From the NCBI GenBank assembly GCA_964020085.1, contig OZ026596.1, forward strand, positions 9,385,239 through 9,449,238: DNA of 64,000 bases, given 5' to 3'. Under the pieces are notes generated by a model. It had not been told where the DNA came from. It worked only from the letters and a program-made list of their open reading frames with translations, and did no database searches. The stretch comes from Micromussa lordhowensis (Eukaryota > Cnidaria > Anthozoa > Scleractinia > Lobophylliidae). This document shows positions 13,701 through 25,870 of the stretch, in pieces. Position 1 is the stretch's first letter. The number at the start of each line of letters is the position of its first letter. A program made the position numbers and the translations under genes.

Positions 13701-16290
13701 GTGTTGGTCCAAAAAATATATTTTTATACTCCTGCCACATAAAAGAGGTTCTGGTTCAAAGCACCCCACATCACCTCTCTGGAATTTTAACAGTAGCTTT
13801 ATATGTACATTCCTTTCAAAATTTCAGCATTTGAGATACCGCCTTGATTAGCTTTTTCTAGCTATTTGCGGGGTAGGCCATCCACTAACTATTATATTTG
13901 GTTTAATAAAGTTGTTGTTGTTCTTGTTGTAAAAGATACCAACCTCCTGGGAAGTTTCAATGACCTTCCATGCATGGGATCAATATGGATATTTTCTGGC
14001 ATATTGCACAATAGAAAGGAGTGGGAGGGGGTCTTTAAGACCACAAGTTTAATTGGAATTTCCAGAGTGGTGGGGGTCTTAGAAAAAATCCCTTCTGTGA
14101 GGGAGGTATGGATATTTTCAGGAACTACACATTATAATCCCTCTCAAAAAAACACAGATAGCACTTGATCATTCTTGTTGCCAGTGGATGTGATCCTTTA
14201 GGCCAGCACCGAGAATTATAGTCTCTGGCCAGGTTAATTGTGACAGTCTGTGATGCACTCACCTGGACACCCATGGGAAAAAGGAACGCAGGCGACCCCA
14301 CAACAACCTGGCGTCGTAGTATGGAGAAAGAGAGGGTAATGGCGGCCTGGAAGTCTTGGGATGAAGCGAGAGCTCTGGCTAAGGACAGGAGCAAGTGGAA
14401 GAGAAGAAGTGCAGCCTTATGCGCAAGAAGAACATGAAGAAGATAGGTGATGTGAGATGCATTGACTTCGGCTTAAATCTGATTCACTGAGAATCAGAAA
14501 TGAGTACTCTAAATATACTCAAATAAATGGTCCAGCCAGCAGTTGTAATATTCCGTGTTGAGTAAAAGAATCATAGCCTTGGAGTACAAGACATGGACTT
14601 GGTAAACCCTAACTGCAGAAGGTACTGAAGATAAACAACACATATTTTGCAGACTGGCAACAACAATAGAAGGCATTACTTACTGTTCTTTCATCTCTGT
14701 AAACTCTTCTTCGAGTTTTGCCATATCAGTTTCACTCGCATCTTCTGTGTCTAAGAATTAAAGTTACCAGAAAATATTTACATGTATCAACTCATCCACT
14801 GCTACAAGAACTTTGAAAATAAATCCTGCTTTTTTTAGTAATAGAATGAGTTTTATATTCTAATTTACCTTACTTATCTATGTTTTTTTCATTAGCCAAA
14901 TCGATAGGACCATCAATCAGAATGTATGAGGCCTAAACATCACATTTTTTCGTAAATTTAGTCTTGTAGGTAATGTAAACATGATTGGATTCCATGACAA
15001 TATAATATAGAGTACAAACTTGACAATTTACAACAAAACTACACGAGTTTTGCTATCACCAATGCAGAAATTATACCTTCGTCTGACTCATTCATCTGAA
15101 AAAATCCCCTATCCTCCTCGTCATCGTAAATATCAGAGCGGTTGTCATCAAAGCTTGCATCCCGATTGTACACTGCCGCCATTTTTTTGATCCTTCCCGA
15201 TGTTCTCGGTGCGCATGGTTGCTTGGCAAATACGCTGTCCTCGGAAGAATCACTTCGTGGGCTCACGCTCCTTCCAGACTGAAAAAAAGAAAACAATTTT
15301 TCTAACTAAATACCACTACATGTTATAAAAACCCATAGATGAGAAATTTCGCCGACCTTCGCACTATCTCCTTAGAACATTGTCTCCCGTAGTTTTTCCA
15401 ATTAACCTTTCGATAGCGGGTACCCGCCGGATTTTCTTCGAGACGGATTCGCCTGCTCTTTGCTGTCTCTTAGCTGTGACACGACAGCAGAGTGCGCGGT
15501 GGAAAGAGATTCCCAGCTGATTTCTGAGCATCAGGAAGGGAAAATTCTAAACAATAAATTGCGTCTTCGCGAGACTTTCTCAAACTTCGGATTTTTCGGT
15601 GTTTCTTCGTTGCTTGCAATCACTTCCAGGTAGCCGGCGAAAATTGTTAAAGAAGGGAATCTCTAAGAAGCAAATCCGGCCTGTACCCAAGTGCAAACTA
15701 TAGTAAAGTAAAGTATCACTACTCTAATTTGCGTCTAGCAACTGAAAATCGACACAGCGCTCGAAGGAGTACATGTAGCAAGGAAAAAATACTATCTAGT
15801 CAACAACATTAATAACTGCCTGCATAGTATGGCCTATGTTCAAGTTTCCATCTACCCCAACATCGATCGACGAACGCGAAAACTCGAATCGAGTATTTCA
15901 TGTAAAAAAAATTAAGGAAATAATTTGAGCTCTTGTGCCTTATACAAAAAGAAGTACGAATTTTAGGGCATGCTGCATTGGAGATGTATAAAATAAATTG
16001 TCGAAGGATCCTCAGACAAGGATAAAAATCATAAATGTGTCAGCAGATAGGTAAAGAAGGGAAAAAAAACACAAGTACTGCGTCCCACGCTAAACTTAGA
16101 AAAGTCCGAGAAAATTGGCGAATCATGAGGTTCAAGCAAATCAAACAGTGTGAAGAAAATTGCAACCATGAATTACCTTTTTTCCCTTGTTTCCAAGCTT
16201 GCTCTTCCCTTTGACAGTGGTCGCAGTGGACCTTTTTCGTCGGATTTTCTTGTGGGATTTCGTGGCTTCGACTCCTTTCAATTTAGGCAT
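10800..16290 (-). CDS. SUDS3: SUDS3 (SDS3 homologue), Sin3-HDAC corepressor subunit
   Basis: SUDS3 scaffolds the Sin3/HDAC histone deacetylase complex through a coiled coil. Minus-strand exons: 16290-16177, 15278-15077, 14750-14684, 13293-13238, 13095-13024, 12409-12390 (a 20-nt microexon), 12196-12137, 11906-11810, one beginning at 11249, and 10892-10800. Phases agree for the first nine. The basic, serine-rich N-terminus is followed by [17 protein letters not shown] and KEQMYQEKL, a long coiled coil ([49 protein letters not shown]), then [19 protein letters not shown] and [19 protein letters not shown]. These match the SUDS3 family in order and spacing and set it apart from BRMS1. The junction between the exon at 11249 and the last exon has no clear GT donor in phase, so a microexon or non-standard donor is possible. 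Start chosen at the first in-frame ATG of exon 1, facing VPS29 across 336 bp. Confidence 0.9.
12670..12827. mobile_element. 158-bp MITE in a SUDS3 intron
   Basis: Inverted ends GCAGGT...TTCAGGTCAAAATGA and its complement near 12801-12827 enclose a short spacer with a second palindrome (ATTATTCATG around 12750). Flanks are TATA-rich on both sides. No coding capacity. Confidence 0.6.
14230..14460 (+). mobile_element. 3' fragment of a LINE-type retrotransposon
   Basis: The reading frame 14240-14437 gives [20 protein letters not shown] followed by a helical, basic tail ending in LCARRT. WTP.GKR..G.P..TWRR and a terminal ARR are typical of the C-terminus of cnidarian endonuclease/reverse-transcriptase (L2/RTE-like) ORFs. 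Only this tail is present, as expected for 5'-truncated LINE copies. It lies in a SUDS3 intron on the opposite strand. Confidence 0.6.
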
Positions 16291-16626
16291 CTTGTTGTCG
16301 CTGGCCAAAACCGAACTCGCACACTGTTTTCTTTTTCAGAGAAAGGACGGAAATCCAGTCAGCAGGATTTATCCAAGAGATTCTCCTTTCAGACGGTCAC
16401 TCGTCTGACATATAAAGGACGAATATCCCGTGCGAAGCTCTGAAGTCTTGGCCTCGAGTGAAATTTGTTGCTTACATTTCCTGCCACTATTTTTAGAACG
16501 AGCCTCGTTGATTGGCTCACTGTTTGAAATTTACTTCCGGTTTGTGCTCTGTGCCGAGTGTCCACGCCTTCGCGGAGAAGGCTGGTACACTTCGATCGCG
16601 AACTATCACAAGATCAGGGAGAAGAT
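16291..16626. promoter_or_regulatory. shared promoter region between SUDS3 and VPS29
   Basis: Only 336 bp separate the two start codons, which point away from each other. The stretch is richer in CG than the surroundings and must hold both 5' untranslated regions. No canonical TATA box stands out. Confidence 0.55.
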
Positions 16627-19600
16627 GGTGAGTTGTTGGAAGTGAAATTATTCCTTAATCTTTCTCTCTGTCGTTTCAAAGAAAGCATCTATCTTCCATC
16701 TTTTTAGTACTTTGATATGTCGTGGTTCGTTGGTTCTTGTAACAGCATATTTTTATTCTGCACAACAACGTGCAAGAACCCGCAAATCTCGCTGTCACTA
16801 TTTAAACAAGTTTTCTCCGTTGTAGAGCTTCGTCGTATAAATTTCACTTACGCAGTGAACTTGATACAGCATGATTTGAAATATTGCACGCCACTTTATT
16901 TGTTTCGTATTGCGGGGAAAGAAAACTGGGCTGAGCTCTAGGGGAATATACGCTAGATACCCCTGGGATTTTGAACACGGAAACAAGGGGAAATGAGTGT
17001 TTTCTAGTTAACAATTAGATTATGAGCTCGAGATTTCAATCGCATGATGGTTGACAAGGGTGAAGCCCGAGTCAGCTATCACACATAGAAATGAAGAGCA
17101 AATACCCGGTAATCTAATTCTACTAGTCATTCTATGCTTTATCTAAGTCCTCCTCACAGGCACCTCGAAAACGCAAAGAAGTTGCCGCCATTTTGTTAAC
17201 AAGCACACACTGCTAGGCTACCCGCTATCTACAACAGAATAGATGGTGGGTATTGTAGCCAATCAGAGAACAGCATCCGTGATAGAACGTTAGTAGATTT
17301 AAACTAATTACCCTAAGACTTGAGGAGTGTTGCACAATAACTAATCCATTGAACCATCCCTATTTCTATAACAGCTTGTTCTTGTACTTGGAGATCTTCA
17401 CATTCCACATCGGCAACACAGTTTGCCTGCAAAGTTCAAGAAGTTGTTGGTAAGTGAAACTGCACAAGTATTAAGTCTGTTGTAAAGCCTGGTTGTCTTA
17501 CCAGACGAGTGGATCAGACCAGTCTGGTTGGCTAGTTTCCATAGCATGTGGAGGCACCATAGCATGCCAGACTCTGGATTGAGCACTGGTGGCTCAGACG
17601 TTGAATACAATTAAAACGTGACCTTCCCAGTCAGGTATATAAATGGGTACTAGCAAATTTAGTGCTGGGAGGTAACCCTGCAGTGGACTTGTATCCAATC
17701 TAGGGGGGAGTAGAAATACTCCTATATTGTGGTCACTTAATCTTACAGAAACCAGGATAAGCTCCACCTGTATGATCCACTGGTCTTGCACAGACTTTAG
17801 GGAGCTTAAGTAAAGGCGTTTTTGAGCGACGTACGGCAACCGGAAGTGGATGTCTCTCATTTTTGGGCAGTGGATACGCTCTAATGTTCAAGTAAATCGT
17901 CTCTATACGAGTAACGACACTTAGTATTACAAATGGGGTAGCGCCAAGGTGAGTGAAAAGAGAAAACGTCTTATTTCCAGTTACCGTATGTCGCTCAAAA
18001 ACGCCTTTGCTTAAGCTCCCTTTTATCTTACCTAACATTCCATTACATCACATTTTTAGGAGTAATGTTACTAACCCTAGAAGGGCAGAATAGTCAGAAT
18101 ACCCTCAGGATGTTTGTCAGGTTGCCCTAACAAGCAGGTCATATCCAAGAATATTGTGGAGAGACACTGGCAAGGGCTCAAATCCAGACTGCCAGATCCA
18201 AAGGCTCTGCATCATTGATTGTGCCATTGTCTGAATGTCAGTTTTAAGATTGTTGACAGTTTTTTTTTCAATAGACATCAACCACATGTAAACATGTACA
18301 TTAAATTAAGAATTTCTGAATTGATGGTTTACAAATTCATTAGCTGTTACTTAAATTGAACAGGCCATTTCACTGTTGTTTCTTCTTAGGTGCCAGGAAA
18401 AATACAACACATTCTTTGCACTGGAAATCTCTGTACAAAGGATTCGTATGATTACCTTAAGACATTGGCTAGTGATGTTCACGTTGTTCGAGGAGACTTT
18501 GATGAGGTAATTGAACCAACAATGCATGTTTCTTTTCCTGTCATTTGAAGTGCCAGTATCACATGCAATTTTATGAGTAGTATATCTTACAATAATTATA
18601 GAATGCTCAGCTGCTGCCTGTTTAGCTCAGTTGGTATTGCACCAGACTGCTGTGTGAGAGGTCGAGGGTTTGAGCCCCAGACAATTGGGGTCTTTAAATA
18701 ACTGAGGAGAATGTGTTGCCTTTGTAATTATATCTGTAAATGGTTAGACGTTCAAGTCTTTTCCGATAAGGACAGTATAAACCATAGACCCCATCTCCTG
18801 CATCTTCAGTGTTACATTGTTAGCAGGGGACGTTAAAGAACCCACACACTTATTGAAAAGAGTAGGGCACTTACATGTAGTTCCCAGTGTTGTGGTCTGG
18901 CCTTATCTGGTGGGTTGGTGCTTCACATAGGGTTAACCTCATTGCACATGTTAATTAACTTAACATGTGTACATGTTAATTAAAAAATTGGAATATTATC
19001 AGGTTATGAACACCCACTCCATATTGTGTGTCTACTGAGACAATGTCTATTTTTTTAGGAAGATATTTACAGTCAAATAAATAAATATAAATGAAAATGG
19101 TGTTTCCCAAACAAACATACCCCTCTCCAATTAAATAATTTTTAACCACTTCTGAGGTTCCATTTCATTTGAAAACTAGTTTATTTAGATCATGTCATCA
19201 CCTTCAATGACTACATGTATGGTATACCTTTTTTGCCATTAATTTTTTTTGTTGCAGAATTTAGCATATCCTGAACAGAAGGTAGTAAACGTTGGTCAGT
19301 TTAGGATAGGAGTGTGTCACGGTCATCAGGTCGTTCCATGGGGAGACCCTGAGTCACTTGCCATGGTGAGTGAGTTTTAGTGAGAAATCTAACCTTAGCA
19401 TTTATCGTATTTAAATTACTGCAAATGTTACATGTATCTTCTCAGTGAAAGCAGGGGCTTCACTAAGCACTGCTCACAAGGCAAATAGACTGTCTGTGAG
19501 AATGATTTTGTCCACCTGCATTTCAACCATTTTCAGGAAAACATTTCTTGACACAAACAAGTTCAGTTCAAACCGATTCGTCTGCCTAAAATAACCATTT

Positions 19601-21103
19601 GTATTCCTGCTAAAATCCTAAAACCCTTGTCTCTGTTTTAGTTTGGGCCAAATGAAAAAGAGATTTGCTAAGCCTTGAAGGATTACAGTTATTTAGCAGT
19701 TTCTTTTGCATTTCTCTTTAAACGAGAACCAAACAAGAGAAAATCCCCAATGACTTACTGGCACAAGTGTAAGAAAAATTTGAACAGGCTCAAAATCAAT
19801 GAGATTGCAAGAGTTGCCAGGCACAGAAAAATTTAGCTTAGGCCTCACTTTGTTGCATGCCATGCCATTTCAATCAAATTGGAATACAGTTTCATCCTGA
19901 TTTGGCATCACATATTTTTGACAAGTTTGTTATGGGTTCTATTTGGTTTGAGTAATCAAAATCTAAAACATTTTAGGGTTGTGCTGATATTGTAACTATT
20001 AACTCCACTCATCCCTCACAGTTGATAAAAATTTTAAAATCTCTATTTAACCTGAAAAGCCAAAAAAAACAAAGTAGAAAAGTGAAAATGGAAAATGAAA
20101 AAAAAAAATGAACAAGACATTTCTCACTTAAATGTTCATTTTTAGTGGTCATATAAAGATGCAAACTATAGTCAGTGTTTTACCAAATCTGATAAAGGAT
20201 GCATTGATTTCCTTTTGGAAATGATCCAGTTTAGGGTCAGTGATCCAAGACCACTCAGGTCATGGTGCAAAAAAGGAACCATTAGATCCTTGGCCAGGTT
20301 TGATTAATCAGTCGTTTGATGCACCATGATCTGAGTAATCGTGGATCACTCATCTTGGCGGGGCTCATCCCAAAGGAACACGCCCTAAGTGGTATTTGCA
20401 GTTGAGTGATAGTGATATTGTTCTATTTAGCTTCAGCGTCAGCTTGATGTTGACATTTTAATCTATGGTCACACGCACAAGTTTGCTGCTTATGAACATG
20501 AGGGAAGGTTTTATATTAACCCTGGCTCAGCAACTGGAGCCTTCAATCCACTACAAAGGTAAACTCGTACTGTATAATAACTTATTGTGTCATATGATAA
20601 CATGTTGTGGTAACTAAATGATGATGATGATGATGATGACGATGACAGCAACAGTAGTGACCATGACAATGATGATAAAAATGAGTCTAGTGGGGCAGGT
20701 AATCAGATAAAATGTTGCAAGCTTTGAGTATGACCCCTAAAATGTGCCAGAATCCATTTTGGGGTATATTTCGGCAGTTCATGTTTACCCCTTAGAGATA
20801 ACGGTTCCAAAGTCTTTTATTTAGATGGGAGCCTTGGATAGCCAAGATCAATGTCACGTTCAGAATTAATAAAACAAAATAATGATCTTCCTTTTTTCAA
20901 GTGCTTTGAAATTGTACAATGAAAGGTACCAAAACATTCGGTAGTGGTGAAATGTGACTTCAAATTCTTTTTACTCCCTCAGCGATATTGTACCTTCGTT
21001 TGTGTTGATGGACATTCAAGCTGGTACAATTGTCACTTACGTCTATCAGCTGATTAAGGATGATGTAAAGGTGGAGAGAATTGAATACAAGAAACCTGTA
21101 TAA
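16627..21103 (+). CDS. VPS29: VPS29, retromer subunit
   Basis: VPS29 is the metallophosphoesterase-fold subunit of retromer, which recycles cargo from endosomes. Six exons give 183 residues: 16627-16629 (only the ATG), 17375-17449, 18390-18506, 19258-19365, 20431-20558 and 20983-21103, all with GT-AG borders and matching phases. Diagnostic blocks are in order: [92 protein letters not shown], and [11 protein letters not shown] near the end. The metal-site-like positions of the fold (DLH, GN, GD, GH, HTH) are present. Length is nearly the same as the human protein (182). AATAAA follows at 21298-21303. An alternative longer first exon, as in some vertebrate isoforms, was not seen. Confidence 0.96.
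17620..17790 (+). repeat. SINE 3' fragment
   Basis: Shares with the SINE copies at 31500-31930 and 34695-34930 the blocks AAATGGGTACTAGCAAA, TGCTGGGAGGTAACCCTGC and GGGGAGTAGAAATACTCCT. The tRNA-like head is missing here. Lies in VPS29 intron 2. Confidence 0.6.
17800..18020. mobile_element. 221-bp TIR element (GGGAGCTTAAG ends)
   Basis: Ends GGGAGCTTAAGTAAAGGCG and the complement CGCCTTTGCTTAAGCTCCC, with about 45 paired bases including TTTTTGAGCGAC. No coding capacity. Sits in VPS29 intron 2 directly after a SINE fragment. Confidence 0.75.
18620..18945 (+). repeat. tRNA-derived SINE
   Basis: The head resembles a tRNA with an A box (TAGCTCAGTTGGTA) and a B box (GGGTTTGAGCCCC), followed by a non-tRNA body that continues for about 250 bp. 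The sequence does not close into a cloverleaf, so this is a SINE and not a tRNA gene. It differs from the other SINE family in the window. Confidence 0.65.
20618..20645 (+). repeat. (ATG)n microsatellite
   Basis: A run of ATG/GATGAC triplets in the last VPS29 intron. Confidence 0.8.
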
Positions 21104-21297
21104 ATTAATATTTCTTTGTCATTTGTATTCACTTTTTAAGTCTCCGTAATGCTATAATGTTGTCTAGTAGTTTTTAACAAGAAGTCATAGAAAAAGGTAA
21201 CTTGAAAAGATTGCTCAGATTATGTTCTGTCATTACTGTAAAAAGAAATCAATGGCAAGAACACAGATGTGTAAGCTACTCTTGTTTCACTTTACAG

Positions 21298-21303
21298 AAT
21301 AAA
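21298..21303 (+). terminator. polyadenylation signal of VPS29
   Basis: AATAAA 195 bases after the VPS29 stop codon. Confidence 0.65.
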
Positions 21304-21496
21304 GTTACTTTGATTTTATAATTGTACCAAATAATGATTAACTTAGTTTGCTTCTAGAATTCTGTTAACAAGGAAAAATAATGTAAAAGTGAGATTTCAT
21401 ATGAACTAAAAAAATGCACTCTTTCTTATATTCAACCCTTACTTTGAATAAATTATCCTTCCCCTTGATACAGTGTTGAGTTATTACGTCTCTTAT

Positions 21497-22006
21497 CAGG
21501 GGTCGAAATGTTGCCTGTCTACCTGTCGATTTCAGGTAATTTCTGAAAGTGACGGGTAAAAAAAATTGATGCCTGTTGCTGGCGACAGGTAAGAAAACCT
21601 CAGTAATACAGAATTTATTGATTTGAATAATATTTTCATCTGTTTTCCACCCGAAGTCGTTCTCACTCATGCAGCTCTCGCACAGTATTTACCAGACTTT
21701 ACTCAATAAAAGCAAGATAAGGCACTCTTTGTAGTGCACATGACAAAGACAGCAAAGGTGTCTTGCTCCTGCGTTTCTTTGCCAATCAAGTGCAAGTTCG
21801 CAATATGGACCGTTTTCTGACTCGTAAGTCATTGCTTTCTATCAGTTTATTATTAATGATTGTACAACCCCAGTTGAGTTTCAAGAAGTGAAAATAAAAT
21901 AATATTAAAACAATATTGTTCAAGTTGGATGTTGGTGGAGACAGGTAAAAATACATTCTGCCTGTCACTAGACACAGGAAAACAGTCTGGAACATTTCGA
22001 CCCCTG
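21497..22006. mobile_element. 510-bp hAT-like MITE with 5-bp target duplication
   Basis: Ends CAGGGGTCGAAATGTT and AACATTTCGACCCCTG are inverted copies. CTTAT occurs directly outside both ends. CAGGGG-type ends with a short duplication suit the hAT superfamily (5-bp subgroup). Several GACAGGTAA/ACCTGTC motifs repeat in both orientations inside the ends. Confidence 0.65.
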
Positions 22007-22129
22007 CTTATGAAGTCTTTATCAACTAATAATAATTATTTTATATGCTCTTTCAAAAAATTGAACAAAAGATTTCACTGACATGTGGTTATTTTAAAAA
22101 TGGCAAAATGTATGAGGCAGGAACTGAGC

Positions 22130-22425
22130 AATTAAAATCCTGGGGGTGGGGGAATCCCTTGTTAAAAAACTTGAAAAAAAATCCTAAGAGGTACCAATCT
22201 CTTTTGTGGCGTGGTTTGAATTTTTTTCACCCCCAAGAGGTACCAGTCCTACAACAACACATTCTCCAGTGATGTTTGTTTCGACTCAATAACCTAAAAG
22301 GTACCGCAAAAGCTTCAGCTAGGATCTGTTTGAGGCTTACCACCCTAAGAGGTATCGAATCGCTTGAACCCCTAAAAGGTAGGATGTGGATATGGGTGTT
22401 CCCCCCTAACCCCCCCCCCCCCCAG
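22130..22425. repeat. dispersed repeat with spaced AAGAGGTACC motifs, copy 1
   Basis: Contains CCTAAGAGGTACC, CCAAGAGGTACC, CCTAAAAGGTACCGC, CCTAAGAGGTATC and CCTAAAAGGTAGG at roughly 50-60-bp steps. The same series, with the same intervening text, is found at 35935-36262. No inverted ends were recognised. Confidence 0.7.
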
Positions 22426-23886
22426 TTAAAATAATAGCTCTCTACTTAGTGAGCTAAACCAATGATCCAAACTTGCCCTTGGATGCTTATATCACAGTAC
22501 ACTGATTGTCACATTCAGGGCAATGAACATCAGAGACAATGATTTGGCTAGTGGTTTATATTTGGACATAATCGGACAATAATTGTCAAATTATGTACAA
22601 ACATATTTACCACTATCTACTATGAGGTTCTATCACACTCTGGTGGTATTGCAGTTTGCAGGTACATTCAAATTTATTTGGTGGTTTATGGTTAAGAAAT
22701 TATTGCATGGTTGTGGGAAATCAGACATTTACCTTGCGATATTTGGGTAGTTTTGCAGTGGTCATTCAAGATCTCAAACAATCTTTGCGATTGGCGAACA
22801 GCCCATTAGACATCAAAATGTTTTATTTGATGATTAATAAATGGAGCTAGAAGCAATTTGTTCTGTTCTTAAGATCTTGTGGTCTTTGTGAGAAGATTTT
22901 TGAGCTAACGTATCATAAAGAATTTGTTATGTACTGTTAAAAGATCAGTTTATGATCATGATTAGGGTGGTTTCAGTTTTGAGAAGAAAATAAAAGCGGT
23001 CTGTGGTTTTGAATGAACAAAATATGGTGGTCTGCAGAATGTTATTGACTCCTATACAATAATACATACTCAACTATGCTGTCAGCCATGTTTTCAAGTG
23101 TTTTTAAAAAGTTTAGAAAAGTAGAAGAAACTAGTTTACCTCTCTGGTTTTAAAAATACCCCTTCCCCCCTAAAAACAAACCATGTATACTTTTTTTGTA
23201 GTCAAGGAGGCTGACCTGAACTGTAACATGCTGCATTAAAAGACAGCAAATTAGACGAGTAAGGGAGGGAGAGAATAATCTACCACTGGCAATTGTAAGT
23301 GCAGGGTTATTCTCTTCTTACTTCCTTCACTTGAAAAATGCCCCCCCCCCCCTTTTTTTTTCGAAACCTTCTTAGGGAAGAAAAAGAATCTTTACAGAGG
23401 AGGCTATCTGATACACTTCCTGCAGAATAGAGATTTGCATGGCAATGTGTTTTCCTGTGGGAATGAAAATGCATGTCTGTTTTGATAAGTGAACAAATTT
23501 TCTACAAGTGAAACTTGAACAAAGCTTCTGCGCTTTAAGGAACAGACAATATCTAAGACAGATCTTGGAAAAAGGGCTGTCTGGTCATATGGGACAAGTA
23601 GATTTTCCTGAATGGAAATGATTTTCCCATGGCAAGTATCTGCCAACTAAATATCGTGACAAAAGTAAACTAAGACTTGCCCAGTGCAAGCAAAATTTGA
23701 GAGCTGCTTGTTTATAAAGGCAAGCTGGACTTGGCCATTCTATCAAATAATGTAAGTCAAGTAATTCTGCTTGTGTTCAAAACTGTTGGTAGCCTGCAAA
23801 TCATAGCCTTGTTTTCTACAACTCTCTAGAGTCCAGTCTATGCTCCTTCCTGCCAACAGCATATGCAAATCAGAGCTTTCCATTAA

Positions 23887-24513
23887 GGAGGCTCGAAAGG
23901 GTTTTTAGCTGCACGCGCGCGCGCAATCTACACACGCAATAACTAAGATGCACGCGTCAGCTGAATCAGTATTAAAATCAGCACACCGGAAGTTAATGCT
24001 GCGTAAAATCGCGCGAACCGGAAATAAAATCTGTGGAAAACGTTTGTTTATAGCTCAAAAGTTCGCTCGGTGACCTATCTTGATTTTTTGCATACACGCA
24101 CCATTCGCGATGGCACTTCAGATATAAAAGTTTCGGGGAAAATTATCTAGTGGAATTTTCTGTAAGCCATAAAACGCGTTTTCTTGAAATATATTTAATT
24201 CTACTAGATAAAATTTTTCCATACTGTCTGAAAAGTTAAAGAATTTAGGGAACTTTCCAACAAAGAGATAAAAATGGTAGGTCACCGAATTAGTTTCTCA
24301 GATAATTTACAAAAACTGAAATTTAGAGGACGCTTTTGTGGACCTCGTGCGTTGCCATGGTAACTGATATGACGTCACAAGTACCCTTAAAGTATAGCCC
24401 AATAATAGAGTTGCAAGGAGACATATAGTTTGCCCACACCATTAAACATCCTTCTTTGTAATCTTCCATCGTTTCACAAGCAATATAGCAACGAAAAACC
24501 CTTTCGAGCCTCC
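23887..24513. mobile_element. 627-bp TTAA-flanked MITE
   Basis: Inverted ends GGAGGCTCGAAAGGGTTTTT and complement, each bordered by TTAA (23883-23886, 24514-24517). TTAA duplication points to piggyBac-type mobilisation. Ends differ from the TTAA element at 3693. A (CG)n stretch lies just inside the left end. Confidence 0.75.
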
Positions 24514-24517
24514 TTAA

Positions 24518-25232
24518 GAGCAATAAATTGTAACAACTGTTGCTGTTGAGTATGCTTGATAGGTCCTTGATGTTGTTGGTGAATGATATAACGTTTGTTA
24601 CAGGTGAGAAGATCAAGGCAGCAAGTGAGCTAAAGCTTAATGACAGCTCTGTTCCTAACATCACTTCTATTTCGGCAAATGTTGAACAAGAGAATGCAAA
24701 ACACGAGTTTTGAAAACTAGGGGATAACACTTGACTTCTTCTGTGACTTTCAGACAATAATGTCAAGAACAGCCTTAAACTGATTTATGGAATATGAATA
24801 CTTTATTATTTCATTGCTGAATAATTATTATTGAACATATGTGAAGGCATTTGCAGACTAGCGGTAATATACATTGCAGTTCTGAATCTAACAGTGCAGT
24901 GGGCTTACAGCCTTCAAAATTACACCTTTCAGGACATTTATTTCCCTACCAACCCTTTCCTGCAAAAATTCACATTTTTCTCTGAAATTAAATTTATGCT
25001 GCTGCTTAATGGCCATCTTATAATCAGGCCAATCTCCAAAATAACAGTAAATTTAAACATCAATATATTTGTTAAAGAAAAAAACACAAAGGGCATAAAA
25101 CATGAGTTGAGTAAACAAGATTATAATTATTATTATTGTCCGGTTTGAAAGCCAATTTACAAATAATTATATTTAGTATACATTGTAGTCATTTCTCATT
25201 GGCTTAAAGCCCACAGTTAATTCTGCGAAACA
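24518..25232. other. intergenic stretch, no gene seen
   Basis: AT-rich; only short open frames without recognisable features. Confidence 0.4.
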
Positions 25233-25294
25233 GCGCAACCTACAGAGTATTCACTAATCTGCTAGCAGATTAGTGAATAATTTGTAGGTTGCGC
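25233..25294. repeat. 62-bp palindrome
   Basis: GCGCAACCTACA pairs with TGTAGGTTGCGC and ATTCACTAATCTGC with GCAGATTAGTGAAT, leaving almost no loop. It directly precedes a Crypton-like coding scrap and could be its element end. Confidence 0.75.
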
Positions 25295-25350
25295 ACACAA
25301 TGCATGATTTCCAAGCGCAATGTCAAGTTCACAGACAGCGAAGTAAGAAC

Positions 25351-25506
25351 ATGGCTTGTCAATTCGCTTCATCGACCCAGAAAGAAATTGAGAAATTGCT
25401 TGAAGATAAAGATTCTGAAAATACTAAAACATCGACAAAAGTGGCAAAAGAACTGTTCTACGAGTACCTCGTAGAGAAAAACACCCAGGAGTCACGAATA
25501 CCTTAA
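25351..25506 (+). pseudogene. Crypton-like (DUF3504) N-terminal fragment
   Basis: The frame reads MACQFASSTQKEIEKLLEDK and continues with a Lys/Thr-rich helix and ELFYEYLVEKNTQ. Short acidic E..LLEDKDS..TK..TKVA..LF..YL.EK segments begin many cnidarian Crypton/KIAA1958-type tyrosine-recombinase proteins (DUF3504 region). Only this start is present and the frame stops at 25506, so it is a decayed fragment. Confidence 0.45.
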
Positions 25507-25554
25507 AGAGAGAAACATCCAGGAACCACACACACAAAAAACAGGATTAAAAGT

Positions 25555-25870
25555 TAACAAACGTATTGATTTTTCTTGTTTAAAAACGTTTTTCACTGCT
25601 TATGTTTTGGGTAGTTTGAGATTATTCAAACTAAAGGATAAACAATATAAACAGAAAAACTCACCAAACAGTTGCAAATTTACAATCAAAATTCTCGCTA
25701 ACCCTGGCTTAGCTTAAACGGGCTTTGAACAACCTAGCCTGCAAAAACAGCCGTCCTTCTTTGCTTCCGGCCCAAGTGGCGTTTCGCCACGTCCTTCTCG
25801 CGAAACGCCACTCGGGCCGGGAGCGAAGAAGGACGGCTGTTTTCGCAGGCTATGAACGACCCAGCCCTGT
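25555..25870. mobile_element. truncated MITE copy carrying a nested hairpin
   Basis: Text such as CAAAATTCTCGCTAACCCTGG and GGGCTTTGAAC..CC matches the right part of the complete element at 26062-26296. The 118-bp hairpin at 25735 is inserted near its right end. Confidence 0.55.
25735..25852. mobile_element. 118-bp hairpin element, MULE-like ends
   Basis: Nearly perfect palindrome from TAGCCTGCAAAAACAGCCG to CGGCTGTTTTCGCAGGCTA with a short loop. It is flanked by TGAACAACC (25726-25734) and TGAACGACC (25853-25861), a 9-bp duplication with one change. Terminal bases match those of the 1.57-kb element at 32748. Confidence 0.7.

Noticed and set aside
13500..13740. Possible gene around GACAAG/CTTGTC repeats
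   Set aside because: The stretch lies in a SUDS3 intron and consists of short inverted and direct CTTGCC/GGACAAG motifs; it resembles a decayed repeat and has no consistent frame.
18620..18700. tRNA gene with A and B boxes
   Set aside because: No acceptor stem closes and the sequence continues into a SINE body; it is a tRNA-derived repeat.
24323..24766. 147-codon minus-strand open frame
   Set aside because: It starts outside and runs into the right end of the TTAA-flanked MITE, so half of it is transposon end sequence; no protein family is recognisable.
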